Below, piece by piece: positions 8,881 through 17,926 of a DNA stretch of 64,000 bases. The notes beneath the pieces are model-generated. The model made no database searches and was not told the DNA's origin. It saw only the letters and a list, made by a program, of their open reading frames with translations. Position 1 is the first letter of the stretch. Every line of letters begins with the position of its first letter. Source of the DNA: Cladopsammia gracilis (lineage: Eukaryota; Cnidaria; Anthozoa; Scleractinia; Dendrophylliidae); contig JAJGOT010000359.1 of the NCBI GenBank assembly GCA_022457155.1, positions 1 to 64,000 on the forward strand, given 5' to 3'. The translations under genes were made by a program, and so were the position numbers.

Positions 8881-11673
8881 CCAAACTGACCTTTGTTTCA
8901 CGGATCACTGATTAAGAATTGGGAAAGGATTGGACCCATTGTTCTGTGTATGAACAATGAGGTGGATCACTCCGCAAGGCACCGGGATCGTAGTCCCGCA
9001 GCCTCCTCCCACCCAAGCGACCCATTTTCCCATATCTCACTATCCTTACTCCCAAACCTTACTCCCAAACCTTACTCCCAAACCTAACATTGCATCCCAA
9101 CGCTAACATTGCATTCCTAGCTGTTCCATGTCGTGCCTGATGCAGCACAAAGCGGTTCTGTTACAACATGTTAATTATCCGGGACTGATGCCACATCACA
9201 GGTCCCCAGGAGGGTTGTCAATTGGACTACCCGTTCGTGAAATGATGCGACTGCCTCCATCGGGGTTAAGTTGGGTACAATCTCCTATTGAGGCTTGGAT
9301 GGCGGCTAAAAGAAACCGAAGCGAAAACGGGCGAGAGCTGGGATCCCCCCGGGGACCAGTAGAGAGCAAAAGTCCCGGCGCAACTGCAAGAGTCGGGCAC
9401 AAAGGGGTTTAGATACCCCCGGGACAATTAAACTCACTGGTAGGAAAGGTGGGGAGCCCCCTCTGGGCGTGTGGTCCATAAAGAACGAAAAGAAAACAAA
9501 TGAATACAATAGGGAATAAACACAGAGTTCAGCTACCGGCAAACACACCAAATTAACACCATTGCCAAACACATCCTATTGACACCTGAACTTAGTTCAG
9601 TATGCGTGTTCAGCCAAAGAAGTCGAAAGTGAATAACTTCCACTGAACACATGTGCAAAGGTCTGCTATTATGAGACACACCTTATTGACACCTGAACCT
9701 AGTTCAGTGTTCGTGCCCGACCAGACAATAAGACTCTACCGTAAGTAAGACTCTACCGAACACAGAGTTCAGCTATGGCCAACACACCTTGTTGACACCT
9801 AAACCCAGTTCAGTATTCGTGCCTGGCCAGAGAGGCCCAAAGTAAATAAATTTCCATCGAACACAGAGGTCAGCTATGGCTACACACACCTTATTGGCAC
9901 CTGAACCTAGTTCAGTATTCGTGCCCGACCCGAGAGGTCCAAAGTAAATGAATTTCCACTGAACACAAAGTTCAGCTATGGCCAAACACACCTTATTGGC
10001 ACCTGAAACCAGTTCAGTATTCGTGCCCGACCAGAGAAGTCCAAAGTAAATGAATTTCCACTGAACACAAAGTTCAGCTGTGGCCAAACACACCTATAAT
10101 TGACACCTGAACCTAGTTCAGTATTCGTGCAGCACCCGAGAGGTCCAAAGTAAATGAATTTCCACTGAACACAAGGTTCAGCTATGGCCAAACACACCTT
10201 ATTGGCACCTGAACCTAGTTCAGTATTCGTGCCCGACCCAAGAGGTCCAAAGTAAAAGAATTTCCACTGAACACAGAAGTTCAGCTATGGCCAAACACAC
10301 CTAATTGACACTTGAACCAAGTTCAGTATTCGCGCCCGACCCGAGAGGTCCAAAGTAAATGAATTTCCACCAAACACAAAGTTCAGCTATGGCCAAACAC
10401 ACTTTATTGGCACCTCAACCTAGTTCATTATTCATGCCCGACCCGAGAGGTCTAAAGTAAATAAATTTCCACTGAACACAAAGTTCAGCTAAGGGCAAAC
10501 ACACCTCATTGGCACCCGAACCTAGTTCAGTATTCGTGCCCGACCCGAGAGGTCCAAAGTAAATGAATTTCCACTGAACACAAAGTTCAGCTATGGCCAA
10601 ACACACCTAATTGACACCTGAACCTAGTTCAGTATTCGTGCCCGACCCGAGAGGTCCAAAGTAAATGAATTTCCACCGAACACAAAGTTCAGCTATGGCC
10701 AAACACACCTTATTGGCACCCGAACCTAGTTCAGTATTCGTGCCCGACCCGAGAGGTCCAAAGTTAATGAATTTCCACCGAACACAAAGTTCAGCTATGG
10801 CCAAACACACCTAATTGACACCTGAACCTAGTTCAGTATTCGTGCCCGATCCGAGAGGTCCAAAGTAAATGAATTTCCACCGAACACAAAGTTCAGCTAT
10901 GGCCAAACACACCTTATTGGCACCCGAACCTAGTTCAGTATTCGTGCCCGACCCGAGAGGTCCAAAGTAAATGTATTTCCACCGAACACAAAGTTCAGCT
11001 ATGGCCAAACACACCTAATTGACACCTGAACCTAGTTCAGTATTCCTGCCCGACCCGAGAGGTCCAAAGTAAATGAATTTCTACCGAACACAAAGTTCAG
11101 CTATGGCCAAACACACCTTATTGGCACCCGAACCTAGTTCAGTATTCGTGCCCGACCCGAGAGGTCCAAAGTAAATGAATTTCCACCGAACACAAAGTTC
11201 AGCTATGGCCAAACACACCTAATTGACACCTGAACCTAGTTCAACATTCGTACACGACCAGAGAGGCCCAAACATGACTAAATAATTTCAAAATGCACTC
11301 AGCAACACCTACCATACAAACGCGAAAAACCAGTCGATATGACGCCAACTGAATAGCGGAAAATATATTTGCCCCTGTGTTGGTAGCTTGAGGCTGAACA
11401 TGTGGAGCTTGTTGCCGTAACTGAAGGCCCACTTGTTGAGGTTGTTGGGGCGGTTGAGCCGGTGGCTGTAGCGCTGAAGAACGGGAACTTGAATCATAAC
11501 CGAGCAGTGGAACGCGCTTCGAAACGGGTGGCCGTGGGTTTTACGGCAAAAGAGGCCCACAGGAAGGGAATGTTTACATTTATAGTCTTGAATATATTAA
11601 CTGGTGTGAATCCCATGCTTTCTGTCACATTCCAGCGCTTAATCCGCTTCCGTGAAACATATTGGCCAGTTTG
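8881..11673. mobile_element. long copy of the same TIR element, containing the 102-bp minisatellite (copy 2)
   Basis: The left end is identical to 8487-8576 and the right end (11511-11673) matches 8705-8867. Between them lie about 0.55 kb of unique sequence, three tandem 13-mers 'ccttactcccaaa' (about 9047-9085), and the 102-bp minisatellite. The simplest reading is that one non-autonomous element carries the minisatellite as its interior. An alternative is that a tandem duplication and later array growth separated two originally adjacent fragments. The 'agtagtatat' preceding the left end is repeated at both copies, which favours some duplication with flank. Confidence 0.55.
9540..11275. repeat. 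102-bp minisatellite, about 17 copies
   Basis: The unit contains 'cctagttcagtattcgtgcc', 'gaggtccaaagtaaatgaat' and 'gttcagctatggccaaacac'. The left copies are diverged and partly deleted. From about 10,600 the units alternate between 'aattgacacctg' and 'ttattggcaccc' versions, giving a 204-bp higher-order unit. The unit length is divisible by three, so the minus strand shows open frames of 67-106 codons with a 34-residue periodicity. These are by-products of the repeat, not genes. Confidence 0.95.
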
Positions 11674-11730
11674 AATAGCAGCGAGAACGCTTTCTAACTT
11701 AATTTTTTGTATGTTGATTTATTCCTGTAG

Positions 11731-11833
11731 TTGTTTTATGATTTGGAACCTTGCCTGAAGCCATTATACGACGGATGCGTGGACAATAAGAACAACTGGC
11801 AGGCGCTGGCAGACAGTAGGAGCCTGAAAGAAG
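11731..11833 (+). CDS. PDE6-like cGMP phosphodiesterase, penultimate exon
   Basis: The exon follows 'attcctgtag' (ending 11730) and ends before a GTATAT donor at 11834. It has 103 bp, so it leaves one base for the next exon. The 34 residues include LFYDLEPCLKPLYDGCVDN and NWQALADSRSLKE. In the family this is the last helix of the catalytic domain (pattern 'P-L-x-DG-x3-N-x3-W-x-ALA'), reached after about 85 residues from the EFF motif, as here. The overhanging G joins CG of the next exon to give Ala, so the phase agrees. Confidence 0.93.
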
Positions 11834-12297
11834 GTATATTTGACCGAGTGTTTAGCGAAAACTTTAAGTACCCGGGAAAGGAAGCGACTTGAAATCCATT
11901 CACACCAAACATTTGTTTGTTTGTTTTTTTGAAAAACACAACCAACCAGCACCCTCGTTTAAACCTCGTTTTAGAATTCGAGCATGTGATTGGTAAATTA
12001 AAACACGTCAGCTTCAATGAACGGACCCACATTGCAGCTCCTTTTGGCCCGTTCATTCGGAACTACCACTTGCTGCGAAGGCAAATAAATTGTAGTTAGC
12101 TCTTGATCGTTTACTCTAAGATTTGTATGCAAAATCTGATAATTCGTCTTTGAAATACACGGAGCTGAAATCCACTGCAAAAGAAAGGATAATATCGAAG
12201 TATTTGGAATCCGTTTTATAAAATAAGTAGCCTTTTATTCTTCAGTGACGAGCAAGATACCAATTTAAAAATGGACGAGTAACCAGGATAAGACATA

Positions 12298-12455
12298 TTA
12301 GCAAATTTAAAAAACGTTCTCTGGTTAAAAAGTTGAAAATTTATGATCTTTCGATTGCCAGTCTGCAATCTTTGACAAATAAGACTGCAGACTGGCAATC
12401 GAAATATAGTAAATTTTAAACTTTTTAACCATGAGAACGTTTTTAAATTTGTTAA
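12298..12455. repeat. long hairpin in the last PDE intron
   Basis: Left arm 12298-12373 and right arm 12384-12455 are about 90% complementary. They contain 'gattgccagtctgca' and its complement, and 'aacgttctctggttaaaaag' against its complement near 12428-12446. The loop is about 10 bases. The right arm ends about 30 bases before the acceptor of the terminal exon, so a folded transcript would bring the acceptor close to the stem. Confidence 0.8.
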
Positions 12456-12485
12456 GATACCAATTGTTACTTTTTCAACCCTTAG

Positions 12486-12673
12486 CGGCGGAGGGGAGGC
12501 AAGAAAAAAGTCCCAAAGAAGACAAGAACGAAGCGAATAACAATAAGAAGAATTCAGACACTGAAAAAGACGATAAAGCAATAATGGAAAGATCCCAAAG
12601 CAAAGACACAACACATGGAACAGACAACAATAAGAAAGATGGAAAGAAATCCAAGTTGTGCAGTATTCTGTGA
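12486..12673 (+). CDS. PDE6-like cGMP phosphodiesterase, terminal exon with CAAX box CSIL
   Basis: The acceptor is 'caacccttag' (AG at 12484-12485), and the phase matches the one-base overhang of the previous exon. The 62 encoded residues form a highly charged tail rich in Lys, Asp and Asn (for example KEDKNEANNNKKNSD). It ends GKKSKLCSIL and a TGA stop. CSIL is a classical CAAX box, and its final leucine predicts geranylgeranylation. The basic run just before it would add membrane affinity. Vertebrate photoreceptor PDE6 catalytic subunits are prenylated through such a box, whereas PDE5 and PDE11 lack one, so the gene is called PDE6-like. The N-terminal GAF domains, needed for a firm name, are outside the window. 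Confidence 0.88.
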
Positions 12674-13013
12674 TATTGGTTTTGTTACTTCATGCTTGTT
12701 ACGTTTTGTCATGTCCATTTTAGTGGCTCTGAGAGCGTCCTTTATAGTTATAAAGTTTCCTCGTCATTTTGAAAGTTTCAGATTTCAAAAAATATTTTTA
12801 CTTCTTACAACATTTTCGTAAAGACGAAACGTATGGTAACCTTCTAAAACACAAACTGTAAATTTATTGTTATTTATCTTTACGAATTTATTTATGAAGA
12901 GTTAAATTATTGATGGATGGATGGATTATATTATGTGATACCTGTGGATGTGAGATAAGGAACGATACAGGAATGACTTATTTTTGTAAAATAAGTGTCT
13001 CTTTTCAAAGCAC

Positions 13014-13019
13014 AATAAA
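13014..13019 (+). promoter_or_regulatory. candidate polyadenylation signal AATAAA of the PDE6-like gene
   Basis: This is the first perfect AATAAA downstream of the stop codon at 12673, giving a 3' UTR of about 360 bases. Position and sequence only; no GU-rich element was verified. Confidence 0.35.
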
Positions 13020-13794
13020 CGTATACACGTTGCAATAGCACTTTGTCCCTGTTGTTTACTAGTGAAATTCGGCTACCAATTTTATCTTGTGGTATCTCAT
13101 GGTAACCTCGAGATTTTGTGATCCCCGGACGCCTCGCCAGCAAATTCCTTCGGTTCTTTTCGTGAGAATTCGTGTGGTGTCGCTAATGCTCCGCAGATCT
13201 TCGTAATTCCCACGATAGAAAAGTCGTCGTATCATCGAGTTAGTTGTGGACAGTTTCCAATGTGTTGCATTTTTAGCGTGTTTAAAAACAAGTTTTGGAT
13301 TTTTACAAGGTTTGAAACATGAGGCGTATGTTTGACGAAATTTAACCAACAATAGTCTCCACAGCTTTCAAGGTACATGTGTGCGTTTATCGAGGATTTA
13401 AGGGGTAGCAATATGAAGTATTTTTAGGCAAGATTGTGTTTGTTTTTGGTGGATACTTTAGCATGTTCATTTGATTCAAGGATGTGTTGCACTGTATATT
13501 TGGTTCCTTCTGCATGTACCGGAGCACATATTACGTAAAACAAAAGGAACAAAGAACGACAATAATACAAATGCAAAACAAGACCAAAACTACAATACCT
13601 CACAAACAATAGAAGACAATGAGTGGTTCATGGGTACCGGTACATGCAGAAAGACCCGTATATTTGCCGCCAGATTAAATGACGGTTTTGCTAAGATTGT
13701 GATATGCCGATAGCCTTTGTTTACACGTTTGTGCATGAAAAAGGGAAAAAACGTCGTTTGTTTGTGAGAATTAACAATTATTGGATGAGGTTGA

Positions 13795-13845
13795 GCATGA
13801 TAGCGATAATTATCAAGGAGGCCTTGATAATTATCGCTATCATGC
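13795..13845. repeat. perfect 24-bp palindrome with 3-base spacer
   Basis: The arms 13795-13818 and 13822-13845 are exact reverse complements (left arm 'gcatgatagcgataattatc' plus 'aagg'). No homology to the other foldbacks of the window was noticed. Confidence 0.95.
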
Positions 13846-14284
13846 GAAAACCGAATCCAATAATTGTTTTATTATGCATATTCCTGAGCTGCACTTGTAA
13901 AGACAAGAGCGCGCACAAAAAAGTGATCCAGTCAATGCACAGCAGTCAACTTGTAAGTAAACAACTTACGTCATTTCTGCATGCATAAAACTAGTGTCTG
14001 TAGGTATGACGTCACTTCTTCATGCATAAAACTATTGTCTGTAGGTATGACGTAACAGAAACAGCAAACAATAATTAGCTGCGTGCTTATAGCCAATCAA
14101 AATCGAGCTAGTGACACCAATGTATAATAATAAGTTATTTTTTATCTCGATGTAACCTATGTTTTCTATTTTAACAAAGCTCAGTTTACAGTCAAAATAT
14201 TCAGCGCGTCCCGCTTATCATTTGGGAATGACTAATTAATCAGAAACGGATTACATTATTGAAATCAAAATTCAGGTTTACAAT

Positions 14285-15212
14285 AGGCCATTTGCACGAT
14301 GACGTCATATGACTACAAATACCAGAATCCTTCAGTTTTTTCTTTTGTAGTGCAAATTAGTCCTATTGTTATTGCTGCCGCAGTGAGGGAGCCTGAAGCG
14401 ACCGAGCAAGGCAGCAGTTCCAATCGGTACAATGCATCCCGTCTTTGCTTTTACCACAATGCCTTGCACGCATCTGCTTGTGACGTGACAGTGCACGAGG
14501 ATCGTTCCTTCAGCCTGCGCGCGTGCGCCTGCGGCTCGTGTATCCACAGCACTTTGACAATGTTATGACGAATTTTATATCAATAAGAGGACAGACGTAT
14601 AAAAACTGACGTCAATTTGTTAAGTCCAATTTGTTAGGCTTTTCAGTTCATGCAGTCATTTATATTAATGCTGTCCATGAAATATACATTATCATCAATA
14701 TATGCTATGCCTATGTTTACTCAATATATATTTCAGTTTTACGGAATGTGAAAAATTCCCTCTTCTTTAGGAACATTACTATTATTGCTAAAACACATAA
14801 AGTTACCCCACTGTTCTTGCTATGACACCGTGACCGTTATGTTGGGGTTACAAATAAATACTGTTTAACTGTTATGACTTTTGTGCTCATTGTCATTATG
14901 ATTACCATGTCCATAACAAAAGAACAAAACATATCCACACAAGCATCTGAACGTATTCTTTCTTTCAACTTCTGCTAACATTTAATGCAGGCCCATTGTT
15001 TCAGATGTCATCTGGAACATGAAATACCCAATACACACACACTTGATAAACGGCCAATTGCCCACACTGAATGCTAAATGACAAGGTAGCATCCACTGCT
15101 GCATCGGTATACCAGTTTAAACCGCACTGGGATTACAAAATTTAAATAAGAAAGGAAAAACGAAATGAATTCTGGTAGTTGTAGTCAAATGACGCCATCG
15201 TGCAAATGGCCT
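14285..15212. mobile_element. non-autonomous DNA element with about 48-bp TIRs
   Basis: It begins 'aggccatttgcacgatgacg' and ends with its near-exact complement. Inverted identity continues through 'tgactacaa-taccagaat' for about 48 bp with few mismatches. The 0.93-kb interior has no transposase motif. The flanks show no convincing target-site duplication, so the superfamily stays open. Confidence 0.8.
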
Positions 15213-15608
15213 GTTGATTATTGGAATCTTCCAACGGCAGCCTCATTACTCATGCGCGAAACGGCATGAGTTAAAATTTGCCCTCCGTTTTTCTTTTTTC
15301 TTTTTATTGTTATTAGCGGAGCTTTCGTGGGCCGAAGGCCCGCTGCGTAGCCCCATATGCATACTCATAGAGCCTATGCCCGTCATGGTCATGGCTAGCG
15401 GAATTTTTCGCGGGCGCGTCGGTCCGTGTGCCCGCCGCCCGCCCGCCCGCCGCCGTACGCGAGGAGATTTAAAGAATTTCCAAGCAAGCGAGGGACTTAA
15501 AGGTAAAACACATTACATTTTTCGATGGGAATTTATGTTGATATCAATCTGTGATTTACTTTTTCTTTGTGTTCTTGTAATTTTTGGAGAATTGTTTTTA
15601 AAACATGC
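15213..15608. other. spacer, GC-rich in part
   Basis: Contains a short GC-rich run (about 15405-15460, repeated 'cccgcc') within otherwise AT-rich DNA. No feature was recognised. Confidence 0.4.
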
Positions 15609-15612
15609 TTAA

Positions 15613-16332
15613 GGTTACAGTGTACCTTCAGATCGAAAATTTATCAAAATTTTTCTTTTGGCGTTAAAGTTTACAGAATGAACTTTCATCCAAAAAAAAA
15701 ACATTATCGAAAAATAGTGAAAATTGACGGAGAAATTATTACGGTATAACTTTTGTGGGCGGAGTTTGTTTATTAAGCGATATGTTTTTTTAAGCGCCGT
15801 TTTCTCAAAGTTAATTTTTCGCTTGTTGGGGACACTTTAAAGAGCTACAACTCAAAGGGAATTTGTTCGATTTTCCTTAAATTTTGACAGAAGCTAGGCT
15901 AACATATAATGAACAAAAGCGTGTCGGCGAATTTCTTAATTCCGAAAACTTTTTCGTCAAGAGCCATTTCCGTGCGATCATTCCGATTTTTTTTCTCCCC
16001 TTTTCGAAAATATTCTGTAACTTTTCACTGCAATTGAATATGGAAAATCGCCGACACGTTTTTTTAGCGCTTCGTGTCCGGAAACCCGAGAACAAATCAA
16101 ATCAGCAAAATATAATATTCGCTTTGAGTTATAGCGTTTTAAAGCTGATTCGGACGTTTGAATTTAGACGTCGTAAAAAATTCGACAATTCATTTTGTTA
16201 GCAAATTGTTTCCATATTTAGATAGCCAGCTCTATAAGCTTTAATTTGATATCTGGGTTTAGGTATATTAAGTGTAATCTTAAGACGCTAGAGCTGTTAT
16301 GCTGGAGACACTCCCGAAGGTACACTGTAACC
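15613..16332. mobile_element. TTAA-flanked MITE (piggyBac-like target), family 1 copy 1
   Basis: It is bounded by TTAA at 15609-15612 and 16333-16336. The 17-bp terminal inverted repeats read 'ggttacagtgtaccttc'. The interior (720 bp) is AT-rich without a transposase. A second copy in the opposite orientation lies at 27881-28576, also flanked by TTAA. Exact TTAA duplication is the mark of piggyBac-type transposition, but the ends do not start with the usual CCC of that superfamily. Confidence 0.88.
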
Positions 16333-16336
16333 TTAA

Positions 16337-17926
16337 ATTCAGTTGTATCGATTTCTTGAATTTCATCGAAGGCAGCTCGAACTCGATGTGCTATAAATGG
16401 TACGCGTTTTGCTTTTAAACATAAGCTTAAACTTATGGAAATTTGAATAAAATTTTTCGACAGAAGATTGTTCTGATTGTGTTGTCCATTTTTATGTGTT
16501 TGTTCATTCATTGCATAGATTGAAAAGCGATTTTATGTAAACAAAACAAGACTTCGATTTTATAGTTCTATCTTAACTCGCGTCGCCTTACGCAAATATG
16601 TTTGTGTATTTTTGTAATTTTGATTTCCAAATCAGTTTCTCGGGCAATTTTTGACAAGCAAAAACTGTATTTTATTCGGAAAGTAGTCGTACTAGTTATT
16701 CTAGAAGGAGAAAAAGTTGTTTTTGTGAACTTTTGTACGGTCTAAATGTACTGTGCAGACGGTCGCGTAATACTGTTTTTGAGAATTGCTAAAACTGAAA
16801 AATAGCCCGATTTTGCATGAAAATTTATGCACGCATATTTTACATTGTGCTCTTCCGGTTCATAGCTTTTCCATCCAACTTCCTGTTTAGTGACTTCCGG
16901 CTACTCTCACTTCCGGTAAAACAGCGTTATTGAAGTGTCACGACAGCGTCGACTACAATCCTACAAATACATAACTAATGTCCACGTTAGGTATATATGA
17001 CACTCAAAGAATCACTGGCTTTATTGTGGTACAACTTTCATTTACAAAATATTCAATAGTAAACAACGTGGTTTGCAGGAACGATGACTGAATGAAAGGA
17101 GTAACTCTTCTCCATGTCGGACATCTTATCACGTTTAAAATATATCATAAAACTTTCTTACGCATGCGCATGAGTATAGGCTGCTTGGAGCCTCTTGTTC
17201 GAAATAACGAATGTTGATTGGTTTATTTACTGGCAGCAGTCAAAAGTTCACAGGCGAAATACCGTTGGCCGCTGTTGGTTTCGGTGAATTCAGTATTATC
17301 GATTGTAATAGATGCTCCGATTGTTCAATAATCCAGGGAAAACTTAATCAATCCGGGAATTCGGGGGAGAGATCGGCGACTAGCAATAGCATTTAAAAAT
17401 AATAATGTTTGCAGTCTGGACAAGCCGATAACCTCAATATCTGACCACTCCTTTGAACAAGCACTCTCTAAAAGGTGAATTTATGCCCTACATTATTTCC
17501 GAATTCGGCTTTGGTCTTAGTAATAAATTTTGACTCCCTAAACTATTTTTATCTCTATTTAATTATTACATCCAATAATATAACATTTTTTATACTCTAG
17601 TGCTACCTTTTCAAAATTCACAAACAGTTAATAAAAACATCAAAACAGTACCATTTTTCAACCACTTGATGTCTGCCGTGTTACGGTTTTTTCTTTTTAT
17701 CAAGATTTTAATGCTACAAAACCAGTTTTCGTTTTAGTCAAATTTTAAATCATTTTCCTTGGCTTGCATTTTAGCAGTGACGCCATAAGTCGAACTCTTC
17801 GTATAATGCCTTAACAATTTAAATTTGTAACGCGATACATAAGTTGTCAGATTTACTCTGGAACAACCTTTACTGTAAGGTCGTCCAAAAGCCTTGACTC
17901 TCCTTTTTGATGGCAGTATACCTAAT
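16337..17926. other. intergenic; 3' side of the zinc-finger gene
   Basis: No coding region or clear repeat. 'cttccgg' occurs three times in 16850-16920. The right part should include the 3' UTR of the minus-strand zinc-finger gene; no unambiguous AATAAA was found on that strand close to the stop. Confidence 0.4.

Larger units (their letters stand above)
12674..14284. other. 3' flank of the PDE gene; no further gene
   Basis: This holds the 3' UTR. A canonical AATAAA at 13014-13019 is the first clear polyadenylation signal after the stop codon. Beyond it there is a GGAT-type short repeat (about 12913-12926), the perfect palindrome at 13795-13845, and a 45-bp tandem duplication at about 13973-14050 containing 'gtctgtaggtatgacgt'. 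No coding region was recognised. Confidence 0.5.

Noticed and set aside
9773..11014. Minus-strand ORFs of 63-106 codons with a repeated 34-residue pattern
   Set aside because: By-products of the 102-bp minisatellite in an intron.
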